From NCBI GenBank assembly GCA_949840955.1, contig CATKXV010000001.1, forward strand, positions 310,001 through 374,000: a stretch of 64,000 nt of DNA, in the 5' to 3' direction. The notes beneath the pieces were generated by a model that was not told where the DNA came from, did no database searches, and saw only the letters and a list, made by a program, of their open reading frames with translations. Below are positions 8,452 to 16,092 of this stretch, in pieces. A program made the translations under genes and the position numbers. The stretch is from an uncultured Anaeroplasmataceae bacterium. Its GTDB lineage: Bacteria; Bacillota_I; Bacilli_A; Acholeplasmatales; Anaeroplasmataceae. Every line of letters starts with the position of its first letter. Within the stretch, counting starts at the first letter, position 1.

Positions 8452-9561
8452 TTAGGATTCTAATTCTTTTCCCACCTGAAGTAAAAGCTTGCGTATTGGC
8501 AGCTTTTGTGGACAAACAGCCTCACATTTTACACAGGAAATACAATCCGAAGCCTTCCCATGATTATGCGTATGGATTCCATAATAGTATTTACTATTCC
8601 AATCCTTATATTTCAGCTTTGTATTATAATCAGAAAAAATTAATGGAATGGGAATATCCTTAGGACAGCCTGAAACACAATACGCACAGGAGGTACAGGA
8701 AATCATATTCTGCTTTAAAAGTATTTGTCTTACTTGCTCAACAGCCTTATATTCCTCAGTCTCTAAAGCCTGGAAATCCTTCATATAACTCAAATTATCT
8801 TTCATTTGAGCTAGATCACTCATTCCTGATAGTACCATAAAGATTCCTTCAAAGCTTGCAGCATAGCGTATGGCATAGCTTGCTGGAGAAGAATTACCAA
8901 GAGATGAAAAAACCTCTAAGGCCTCACTAGGCAAATCAACAAGTCTACCTCCCTTGACAGGTTCCATAACAATGATGGGCTTATTATGCCTTCGAGCAAC
9001 CTCATAGCATAATCTACTCTGTACACCTGGGTCCTCATAATCCAAGTAATTCAATTGGATTTGAACAACCTCAATTTCAGGATACGTAGAAAGGATCTTA
9101 TCAAGCACCTTTGCTTGATCATGAAAAGAAATTCCAACATGCTTAATTTTTCCCTCTGCCTTTAGCTGAAATGCTGTTTCATAGGCTTTTGTTGCCTTAT
9201 ATTTTTCAAAATTCCTAGCATTTTGAGCGTGCATTAAATAAAAATCAAAGGATTCAACGCCACATAATTTCAATTGACTTTCAAAAAAAGGACGAATATC
9301 CTCTTCTGTAGTAAAGCAATTATCTGTAAGCTTATTCGTTAAAATATAGCTATCCCTTGGATACCGTTTCACTAAAGCCTCACAAATAGCCAATTCACTT
9401 TTCCCTCCAAGATAGCCATGGGCAGTATCAAAATAATTAAAGCCCTCTTCCATATAAATATCTATCATCTGCTTGAATTGCTCTAAATCTACCTCATTTT
9501 CTTTCATAGGAAGCCTCATGCATCCAAACCCAAAATTTTTCTTTACCTCGTTAAAATACAT
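8452..9561 (-). CDS. Aldo/keto reductase with C-terminal 2x[4Fe-4S] ferredoxin domain
   Basis: 369 residues. The N-terminal TIM barrel shows the AKR catalytic set: Asp and Tyr in FDTAHGYLGG (about 44-53), Lys in LTNKLTD, and His in YLMHAQN. After residue 285 come two cysteine clusters, CTSCAYCVSGCP and CISCVKCEAVCP, which match paired [4Fe-4S] ferredoxin sites. This YgjR/Mocs-type fusion is common in anaerobes, and the substrate is not predictable. It is probably an oxidoreductase linked to ferredoxin or flavodoxin electron carriers (inference). The ATG at 9561 follows AAGGTGG. An in-frame TTG three bases earlier is the only longer alternative. Monocistronic, with its own terminator. Confidence 0.88.
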   Translation of the reverse strand: MYFNEVKKNFGFGCMRLPMKENEVDLEQFKQMIDIYMEEGFNYFDTAHGYLGGKSELAICEALVKRYPRDSYILTNKLTDNCFTTEEDIRPFFESQLKLCGVESFDFYLMHAQNARNFEKYKATKAYETAFQLKAEGKIKHVGISFHDQAKVLDKILSTYPEIEVVQIQLNYLDYEDPGVQSRLCYEVARRHNKPIIVMEPVKGGRLVDLPSEALEVFSSLGNSSPASYAIRYAASFEGIFMVLSGMSDLAQMKDNLSYMKDFQALETEEYKAVEQVRQILLKQNMISCTSCAYCVSGCPKDIPIPLIFSDYNTKLKYKDWNSKYYYGIHTHNHGKASDCISCVKCEAVCPQKLPIRKLLLQVGKELES

Positions 9562-9581
9562 CAACCTACACCACCTTACTT

Positions 9582-9613
9582 TAAAGAAAAGAAATCGGTA
9601 TTGCCGATTTCTT
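9582..9613 (-). terminator. Terminator of the efp-corC operon
   Basis: AAGAAATCGG (9589-9598) pairs with CCGATTTCTT (9604-9613) over a five-base loop. The minus-strand tail is TTCTTT. The stem overlaps the stop codon of the CorC-type gene. Confidence 0.8.
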
Positions 9614-11012
9614 ATTCATCATCTTCCTTTTGATATTGTTCTATTTCTTCTTCCGTTGCATCACGTACTGAAACTTTTATTCTCTGAATTCTTCTTCCAT
9701 CAACTTCAGCTATAGAAATATCTAAAGCCTTAGCATAGTCCTCATAATCATCTGTTTCATCACTGGTCATCGTATAACAAGCTATATAGGTCATCGTAAA
9801 TCCAACCTCAGGAATACTTTCGCATTTTGCAAATAACCAACCTGAAAGCTTTGATGGTACATCCTCTGGAACATCCCCAATGTGTAAACGCTCAAATAAA
9901 TCATCCACATACATATCCGCATCAACTAAATATGTGTTTTCCTCTACTTCAGTAAATAAAATATCATCCTCACCAGCAATATCATGCTCATCATAGATTT
10001 CACCAACAAGCTCCTCTAGTGCATCCTCCATAGTGACCAATCCCTGTACATCTCCATATTCTCCACTGACAATTGCAATCATTGTCTTTGATTTTTGAAG
10101 ATCCATAATTAAATCATCCACCTTCATTTGGCTGGATACAAATCGTACAGGACGTATCAATTTTTTCCAGGATAGTCTTGGATTCTTGACTAACGCAGGG
10201 AAAAAATCTCTAACATATAAAATACCAATAATATGATCCTTATCTGTCTTATAAACTGGAATACGAGAGTAATTCACTTCCATTAGAAATTGCTTTACTT
10301 CATCAAGAGTAGAATTGTAATTGATCGCAATCATATCAATTCTTGGTACCATTAAGTCTGAAACACTACGCTCCTTTAAATCAAGAACATTCTTTATAAT
10401 ACTTGCTTCATCATCCTCAATCGTACCACTTTCTTCCATTTCATTGATAAGAATGTTAAACTCCTCTTCGTCAAAGGTCTTTTTCTCATCATCAGATCCC
10501 TTTTTCGTAACCAATTTTTGAAGGCCTCTAAAACACATAACAAATGGGTAAAAGATAAGCTGCAATGTATAAATGATATATGCAACCTTAACAGCAACTG
10601 CCTCCGGATTGTTTTTTGCAATTGTTTTAGGCAAAATTTCACCAAAAATTAATAGGATAATCGTGATAACTAGAGTTGAAATTAAATTAACCCATTGCTC
10701 AGCAATACCAAGTTTGATGAAAAATCCAACAGCCACCGTAGATAGGGCTGTATTTACGATGTTATTTCCTATTAAAAGTGTTGTTACAGTCTTATCAAAA
10801 TCCTCTGCCATTTGTAAGGCTTTTTTTGCACCACTTTTTCTATCCTCTACCAAGCTTTTCAGTTTAACAACATTTGCACTTGAAAATGCAGTTTCTGACA
10901 TTGAAAAGAAAGCTGATAAAAAGATACATATCAACATAATAATAAAAACTAAAGTATCAAATGAAAAACCATTTGAACTAACTTCACTTAAGAAAACCGA
11001 TTGTATGTCCAA
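9612..11012 (-). CDS. CNNM/CorC (HlyC) family transporter with DUF21 and CBS domains
   Basis: 466 residues. The N-terminal DUF21/CNNM membrane region (about 15-190) has SAFFSMSETAFSSAN, the family's hallmark first helix, and LLIGNNIVNTALSTVAVGF. A CBS pair follows: MVPRIDMIAIN to IGILYVRDF, then FVSSQMKVDDLIMDLQKSKTMIAIV to GLVTMEDALEELVGEI. It ends in a CorC_HlyC domain with an acidic tail. The family exports or regulates Mg2+/Co2+ and related divalent cations at the cytoplasmic membrane. The start is TTG (11012-11010) with AGGAG nine bases upstream. The first internal ATG would delete part of the first helix. Directly downstream of efp. Confidence 0.93.
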   Translation of the reverse strand: MDIQSVFLSEVSSNGFSFDTLVFIIMLICIFLSAFFSMSETAFSSANVVKLKSLVEDRKSGAKKALQMAEDFDKTVTTLLIGNNIVNTALSTVAVGFFIKLGIAEQWVNLISTLVITIILLIFGEILPKTIAKNNPEAVAVKVAYIIYTLQLIFYPFVMCFRGLQKLVTKKGSDDEKKTFDEEEFNILINEMEESGTIEDDEASIIKNVLDLKERSVSDLMVPRIDMIAINYNSTLDEVKQFLMEVNYSRIPVYKTDKDHIIGILYVRDFFPALVKNPRLSWKKLIRPVRFVSSQMKVDDLIMDLQKSKTMIAIVSGEYGDVQGLVTMEDALEELVGEIYDEHDIAGEDDILFTEVEENTYLVDADMYVDDLFERLHIGDVPEDVPSKLSGWLFAKCESIPEVGFTMTYIACYTMTSDETDDYEDYAKALDISIAEVDGRRIQRIKVSVRDATEEEIEQYQKEDDE

Positions 11013-11031
11013 GTCTCTACACTCCTAAAAT

Positions 11032-11589
11032 TTAAGCTCTACTAGAATATTTTCCTGTTTCTGTGGAGATTATAATTTTTTCTCCTTCTTCAATAAACAT
11101 TGGAACCTTTACCAATAATCCTGTTTCAACATATGCATCCTTTAATGCATTTGTCTTTGTATCACCTTTTACAGCAGGATCACATTTTGTAACAAGTAAG
11201 GTTACCTTGTCTGGTAAATTTACACCTAAAATTTCTTCACCAAATTTTTCAATTTCTACATTCATATTTTCTACAAGATATTTTCTTTCTTCCTCAACTA
11301 ATGAATAAGGTATCTCAATTTGCTCATAAGTTTCCATATCCATAAAAACTAAAGAACTACCAGAATCATAAAGATACTGCATTGTTACCTTATCAATAAT
11401 AGCCTTCTCTACCTTTTCAGCAGCATTGAATGTGAAATCAATCACAGCTCCTGTTCTTAAATCTCTTAATTTCGTTTTAACAAAGGCACCACCCTTGCCT
11501 GGTTTTACATGCATAAACCATAAAATCTTATACATATGACCATCATATAAAATGGTCATACCATTTTTAAAATCATTACTAGATACCAT
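11032..11589 (-). CDS. efp: Translation elongation factor P
   Basis: 185 residues, normal length. EF-P binds between the P and E sites and rescues ribosomes stalled on polyproline. The three beta-barrel domains are recognisable. The loop HVKPGKGGAF places a lysine at position 32, the site modified in Bacillus EF-P. The C-terminal domain ends GEKIIISTETGKYSSRA, close to the family consensus. ATG with AAGGAG about eight bases upstream. First gene of a two-gene unit with the CorC-type protein, preceded by a very good promoter. Confidence 0.97.
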   Translation of the reverse strand: MVSSNDFKNGMTILYDGHMYKILWFMHVKPGKGGAFVKTKLRDLRTGAVIDFTFNAAEKVEKAIIDKVTMQYLYDSGSSLVFMDMETYEQIEIPYSLVEEERKYLVENMNVEIEKFGEEILGVNLPDKVTLLVTKCDPAVKGDTKTNALKDAYVETGLLVKVPMFIEEGEKIIISTETGKYSSRA

Positions 11590-11621
11590 AAAATTACTCC
11601 TTAAAATTTTTTCTAGTACAT

Positions 11622-11650
11622 ATTATATCATAATTGTTTTTATTTTTCAA
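11622..11650 (-). promoter_or_regulatory. Promoter of efp
   Basis: Minus-strand TTGAAA (11650-11645), 17-base spacer, TATAAT (11627-11622) with a TG one base before it (extended -10). Confidence 0.75.
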
Positions 11651-11685
11651 ATGATATATACATATAGCTATAATATGAATTTTAT

Positions 11686-11729
11686 ATAATAAAAAATGAG
11701 CATAAAATTAAATGATTAGCTTTATGCTC
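11686..11729 (-). terminator. Terminator of membrane protein copy 2
   Basis: GAGCATAAA (11698-11706) pairs with TTTATGCTC (11721-11729), with the minus-strand tail ATTTTTTATT. The stem sequence is nearly the same as the murB terminator at 6514-6535. Confidence 0.7.
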
Positions 11730-11745
11730 AGGTAAGTAAATATTT

Positions 11746-12603
11746 TTATTTTATTTTAGCTTTATGAAATTTTTCTTTAAAAAATGCTTTTTCTTTTAAA
11801 TATAAGATTAAAGAAGTTGTAATAAGCATAATAAAGGCAAATAACCAATTGATATAGATAGAACAAAATATAGAATCCCCCTTGAATAATAGACAAGGAA
11901 AAATGAATGTCAGCCCTTTACTCCAAGCTATTACAGACGAATAAAAGAGCGCAAAGGCGGAAACAGACCAAATCAGTGCATATAGGAGTAGCAAATAATT
12001 ATATAGTATTCTTCTTTTAGGTTTACATAAAATATAAACAAATACAGCCAAAAATACTACTGCTCCTATACTCATTGGTATTAATCCTCCAAGATTAGTA
12101 AAGCTTAAAACTACTACTTCAATCGTAGCAATAATAAAAGCAAGAATTGTCATTATTACCATTAGAAAATAAGGTGATTGATTTAAAAATTCAGTTTTTT
12201 CAATTCCAATATCTAGCAAATCTTTAGAGTCTTCTTTTTTTCCTTTGAACCATAAAATAAAAAGAGAGACAAAAAGCATAAGGATTGAAAAAATCAAATT
12301 CATATGAAGTAAAGCCCAATGCTTATTTAAATCTAATCCGCGAGTATTATAAGTAAGCCAGAATGCAAACACAGATCCTATCCATTGAAATATAAACAAT
12401 ACAATCAAAAGATTATATTTAGATTTATTTTGAATAGCAGGATATAAGAATAATCCTATTAAAATAAAGCTATCTATTATCATCGGGATGAAGCTATGCT
12501 TTGTGGAAAATACAATTATGATGTACTCTATTAAGGATAAAGCCAAAGCAATAATGGATACAACAACCAAATAAAAATACTTTGTTGATATTAATTTTTT
12601 CAT
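11746..12603 (-). CDS. Internally duplicated multi-pass membrane protein, copy 2
   Basis: 285 residues, eight predicted transmembrane helices in two four-helix repeats. It is a paralogue of the protein at 5382-6419. The N-termini match nearly residue by residue (MKKLISTKYFYLVVVSIIAL against MKKIISSKYFYLVIVSIVAL). The second half restarts at SPYFLMVIMTILAFIIATIE. Each half closes with a [IL]xxNWLF/NLIF-type helix and a basic tail. It is 60 residues shorter than copy 1 because the extracellular loops before helices 4 and 8 are reduced. There are no recognisable catalytic residues. The start is supported by GGGGGT eight bases upstream. Monocistronic, with its own promoter and terminator. Function unknown. 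Confidence 0.75.
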   Translation of the reverse strand: MKKLISTKYFYLVVVSIIALALSLIEYIIIVFSTKHSFIPMIIDSFILIGLFLYPAIQNKSKYNLLIVLFIFQWIGSVFAFWLTYNTRGLDLNKHWALLHMNLIFSILMLFVSLFILWFKGKKEDSKDLLDIGIEKTEFLNQSPYFLMVIMTILAFIIATIEVVVLSFTNLGGLIPMSIGAVVFLAVFVYILCKPKRRILYNYLLLLYALIWSVSAFALFYSSVIAWSKGLTFIFPCLLFKGDSIFCSIYINWLFAFIMLITTSLILYLKEKAFFKEKFHKAKIK

Positions 12604-12628
12604 TATAGTTACCCCCTATTATAATTTT

Positions 12629-12657
12629 ATTATATAGGAAATTTCTTTTTTTTACAA
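12629..12657 (-). promoter_or_regulatory. Promoter of membrane protein copy 2
   Basis: Minus-strand TTGTAA (12657-12652), 17 bases, TATAAT (12634-12629). The layout matches the copy 1 promoter. A perfect 13-base palindrome (TTTGATAATCAAA, 12668-12680) sits just upstream of the -35 and could be a regulator site. Confidence 0.65.
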
Positions 12658-12730
12658 GTTTTTTTATTTGATAATCAAAATACATCAAGCAGGAGCATAA
12701 AAAATATTGCTTACCTTATGTCCAAGTATT

Positions 12731-14089
12731 TTATATAGCCTCTGGAATATATTTTTTAATGGTTCTTTTATATACAAATATGTAGCAGCACATATGGACT
12801 AGGGCAGTAACCACCCAGCTGATTGGATAAGAAATATATAGCGTATCTAGGGTATGGCTTGCTTGAAATGCAGTAAATATCCATATCAATCGAAAAACAC
12901 ATGCTCCCATTATGGACACTGCCATAGGAACTATGGAATACCCAAGTCCTCTTAATCCCCCTACAAATACATCCATGATTCCACAGGTAAAGTATGTGGA
13001 GCAAATTATAAGAAGTCTTTTTTGTCCAACAGCTATTGATTCTGGAGTATTCGTATAAATTTTTAATAGAGACTCATCAAAAAGTAATGCCATTCCTCCA
13101 AAGGCAATCCCTGTGATTGTGACACAAAGTAAAGCATGCAATAAGGCCTTTTTACAATTTGAAATCTTCTTTGCCCCCAGATTTTGACTTGTAAAGGTTA
13201 TACATGCCTGATAAAAGGCATTCATTGCAGCATATACAAATCCTTCAATATTAGATGCAGCAGTATTTCCTGCAACTACACTTGCTGAATCAAAGGAATT
13301 TACAGCGGATTGAATAAATACATTGCTTATAGAAAATAGAGTTCCTTGGATTCCTGCGGGTAAACCAATGAATATCATTTCCTTTAAACACTTTCCATCA
13401 ATTCCTAAGCTTTTGAAGCTAAAATGGATACTGCCTTTTCTTCGTATCAAACAGCCGATGACCAAGACAGCTGATATTCCTTGAGAAACAATTGTACCAA
13501 TAGCAACTCCAGCAACATCCATATGAAAGGCTAAAACCAAAAGATAATTCAGTGCAACATTGGCTAAACCAGCGATTCCTAAAAAATAAAGTGGCTTTCT
13601 TGTTTCTCCTACTGCCCTTAAAATGGCTGCCCCAAAATTATAGACCATATTAAAAATCATACCACCAAAATAAATTTGTAAATAGAGGGTAGCTAAATCT
13701 AGATACTCCTGATTTGTCCCCATAAGCTCTAGCCATATGCTAGCTGTAAAAATACCAAAAATAGATAAAAATATTCCAGAAAAAATAGCAAAAAGGATAG
13801 AGGTGTGAACAAGCCTTTTAATTTTTTGATCATCCTTTTGACCTATAGCACGGGCTACAGCTACATTTGCCCCAATGGATACGCCCATAAATAAGTTAAT
13901 AATCAAATTGGTTAATGAGCCTGTAGAACCAACAGCGGATAGTGATTTATCTCCACAATATTGTCCTAAAACTGCCAAATCCACAGCATTGTATAGGAGC
14001 TGAAGTATACTACTAAATATGATAGGTAATGTAAAGATAATCATCTTTTTCAACAAATTTCCTGACAGCATGTCCATATCTTTTTTCAT
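12731..14089 (-). CDS. MATE family multidrug/cation antiporter
   Basis: 452 residues with twelve predicted transmembrane helices. The opening (LSGNLLKKMIIFTLPIIFSSILQ) and the segments LYNAVDLAVLGQY, GANVAVARAIGQ and GIPAGIQ-like GLPAGIQGTLFSISNV are typical of MatE domains, which occur twice. This family uses Na+ or H+ gradients to export cationic drugs and metabolites. The start is supported by GGAGGG five bases before the ATG. It appears to be a single-gene unit. A weak AGCAATA/TATGCT hairpin (about 12692-12712) may end the transcript. Subfamily and substrate cannot be told from sequence alone. Confidence 0.92.
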   Translation of the reverse strand: MKKDMDMLSGNLLKKMIIFTLPIIFSSILQLLYNAVDLAVLGQYCGDKSLSAVGSTGSLTNLIINLFMGVSIGANVAVARAIGQKDDQKIKRLVHTSILFAIFSGIFLSIFGIFTASIWLELMGTNQEYLDLATLYLQIYFGGMIFNMVYNFGAAILRAVGETRKPLYFLGIAGLANVALNYLLVLAFHMDVAGVAIGTIVSQGISAVLVIGCLIRRKGSIHFSFKSLGIDGKCLKEMIFIGLPAGIQGTLFSISNVFIQSAVNSFDSASVVAGNTAASNIEGFVYAAMNAFYQACITFTSQNLGAKKISNCKKALLHALLCVTITGIAFGGMALLFDESLLKIYTNTPESIAVGQKRLLIICSTYFTCGIMDVFVGGLRGLGYSIVPMAVSIMGACVFRLIWIFTAFQASHTLDTLYISYPISWVVTALVHMCCYIFVYKRTIKKYIPEAI

Positions 14090-14163
14090 AATATCCCTCC
14101 AGTCAACAAAATCATATTATATACCCATCATAAAAGAAATTCAAGAATATTTATTAAAAAGGC

Positions 14164-14208
14164 ACCACACAAAAAGAATTCTGCCTTATTCTAAAATAAG
14201 ACAGAATC
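14164..14208 (-). terminator. Terminator of the mutS-aroQ operon
   Basis: A long interrupted stem: TTCTG and CTTATT (14179-14190) pair with AATAAG and CAGAA (14195-14206), with a minus-strand tail CTTTTTGTG. It lies 93 bases beyond the aroQ stop. The 14210-14300 stretch between them is AT-rich and shows only weak inverted repeats. Confidence 0.6.
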
Positions 14209-14300
14209 CTGCTAAAAAAATATTGGGAATTTGCTGAGAAATATCTCAACATATAATATACGAGTGAAACGACGATTTTTTTCACAAAAAATGCATTTTT

Positions 14301-14723
14301 TTATAATTTTTTTAAAAATCTTAGTGCCTCAAGGTAGCTTTCTTCCTTTTTTCCACTAAAGGTTTTGTCACAAACATCCCGAATATAATTCACTTTTCGA
14401 AAGTCCTCTCGCTCATCTACCTTGGATAAATGAATTTCAAGCTTAATTCCTGTGCACATATCTAAAGCATCTCGGATACCAATGCTAGAATGTGTATAGG
14501 ATGCTGGATTGATAAGGATTCCATAATAATGAATACACTCCTGAAGCTTTGTTATTAAAGCACCCTCACAATTGCTTTGAAAAAAATCAAGTTCAAAAAA
14601 GCCATGATTCTCTTCTCGAATCCGTTCATTCAGCTCCTCTAGTGTCAAAGTTCCATAATGCTCCTTGGGTCTTTTTCCAAGCATATTCATATTTGGACCA
14701 TTGATAATTAATACTTTTTTCAT
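14301..14723 (-). CDS. aroQ: Type II 3-dehydroquinate dehydratase
   Basis: 140 residues, the normal size of the dodecameric type II enzyme. It dehydrates 3-dehydroquinate to 3-dehydroshikimate in the shikimate pathway. Motifs: INGPNMNMLGKRPKEHYG (flexible active-site loop, with the catalytic Tyr in HYG), QSNCEGALI, LINPASYTHSSIGIRDAL, and EIHLSKVDERE, which holds the conserved His. Its start codon overlaps the aroK stop as ATGA, so the two shikimate enzymes are translationally coupled. Confidence 0.96.
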   Translation of the reverse strand: MKKVLIINGPNMNMLGKRPKEHYGTLTLEELNERIREENHGFFELDFFQSNCEGALITKLQECIHYYGILINPASYTHSSIGIRDALDMCTGIKLEIHLSKVDEREDFRKVNYIRDVCDKTFSGKKEESYLEALRFLKKL

Positions 14724-15202
14724 ATCTGTATCCTTTCCATAATTTCAGCAATCGTTTGATCTATACTAGAGTTTTCTATGGTTAGATCTGCAAAGGCTTC
14801 ATAAAGAGATTTTCGCTCAGCATACAAATCCTTCACGGTTTTACTTATAAGAAGTGGACGTTCTATCCTAGATTCATCCAAGCGCAATTGGATTTCCTCT
14901 AGGCTTGCCCTTAAATAGATACATATTCCGGTCATAGCCCTCTTATTCTCTACATTTTTTATAATCCCACCACCACAGGAGACCACAATATTTTCCTCCT
15001 TAGAAACTGAGGCTAGGGCATTTGATTCTAAAGCTCTAAAATATTCTTCTCCATATCGAGCAAATATTTCATCTACAAACATCAGGGCTTCTTCTTCAAT
15101 ATAGTGATCTAGATCAATAAAATGAAAGTCTAGCTGCTTCGCTAATCTTTTTCCTATGGTAGATTTTCCTACACCTGGTAAGCCGATTAAATAAATTCTC
15201 AT
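14720..15202 (-). CDS. aroK: Shikimate kinase
   Basis: 160 residues. It phosphorylates shikimate at the 3-OH. The P-loop GLPGVGKST is at about residues 7-15, the shikimate-binding DLDHYIEE at about 30, the Gly-rich SCGGGI loop in mid-protein and RPLL in the lid region. The ATG at 15202 was chosen because it overlaps the miaA stop as ATGA and has AAGGGTGG at proper spacing. A GTG at 15214 would put that site inside the gene. It lies between miaA and aroQ in the operon. Confidence 0.95.
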   Translation of the reverse strand: MRIYLIGLPGVGKSTIGKRLAKQLDFHFIDLDHYIEEEALMFVDEIFARYGEEYFRALESNALASVSKEENIVVSCGGGIIKNVENKRAMTGICIYLRASLEEIQLRLDESRIERPLLISKTVKDLYAERKSLYEAFADLTIENSSIDQTIAEIMERIQI

Positions 15203-16092
15203 TGTAAAAGCCACCCTTCTATATCCTGTTCAATTTGCTCATAAAGAAACAGACGATTTTCCTCTGTCACCTCATAAATATGGGTATCCATTTGATTTTT
15301 AAACCATGTTTCCTGTCGCTTTGCTAAATGCCTTGTATTTTTTTTGATATCCTCTATGACTTCCTCATAGCTCTTTTCATTTGAAAAATAGGCTTCCCAT
15401 TCCTTATAGCCGATTCCCTTTAAAGGGATATTTTTCTTTTTTAAGGCCTTTACCTCTTCAAAAAGACCCTTTTCTAGCATCTTATCCACTCGAGAATGAA
15501 TCCTTTGATATAATTGCTCTCTTTCCATTGTTAAATATATAATAAAGGAATCATAAAGTGCTTCATTCTTATGATTTATACTATGGATGGATTGCTTAGA
15601 GGACTGATAAATTTCAATTGCTCGAAGAACTCTTTTGCGATTGTTTGGATGAAGCTTTTCCTGATCAATTCCTGGATCGATCCGTAAAAGATATTGATAA
15701 AGCTGCTCATTAGAATACTCCTTAAAGCTTTCTTGAAGCTCAGGATTTCTTTTTTCTGATTGAAATTCATAGTTCTGTAAAACTGCCTGAATGTATAGTC
15801 CCGTACCACCACAAATTATACTTAAAGGATTTGAATCTATAATTTTACGAGCAGAGCGTTGAAAATCAGCAACACTATACTCCTCACAAGCCTCCATCAC
15901 ATCAATCAAATGATGATGAACTAGAGCCTGCTCCTCTAGAGTTGGCTTTGCGGAGCCTATATTATATTCCTTATAAACTGCAATACTATCCCCACTAATA
16001 ATATCCATATTATACTTTTTAGCAATCCTTATGGATAATTCCGTTTTCCCTATAGCTGTAGGTCCTACAATTACAATCACTTTATGCTTCAT
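15199..16092 (-). CDS. miaA: tRNA dimethylallyltransferase MiaA
   Basis: 297 residues. It adds a dimethylallyl group to N6 of A37 in tRNAs that read UNN codons. P-loop GPTAIGKTELS (about 9-19), the catalytic-Asp segment SGDSIAVYKEYNIGSAKPT, HHLIDV, GGTGLYIQAVL, and a C-terminal KRQETWFKNQ motif that contacts tRNA. Its ATG overlaps the mutL stop (ATGA). mutS-mutL-miaA adjacency is common in Gram-positive bacteria and others. Confidence 0.96.
   Translation of the reverse strand: MKHKVIVIVGPTAIGKTELSIRIAKKYNMDIISGDSIAVYKEYNIGSAKPTLEEQALVHHHLIDVMEACEEYSVADFQRSARKIIDSNPLSIICGGTGLYIQAVLQNYEFQSEKRNPELQESFKEYSNEQLYQYLLRIDPGIDQEKLHPNNRKRVLRAIEIYQSSKQSIHSINHKNEALYDSFIIYLTMEREQLYQRIHSRVDKMLEKGLFEEVKALKKKNIPLKGIGYKEWEAYFSNEKSYEEVIEDIKKNTRHLAKRQETWFKNQMDTHIYEVTEENRLFLYEQIEQDIEGWLLQ

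Noticed and set aside
14210-14300. Weak inverted repeats between the operon terminator and aroQ (for example GTGAAA/TTTCAC)
   Set aside because: Short, AT-rich and not followed by a clear U-run. The hairpin at 14176-14208 explains termination better.
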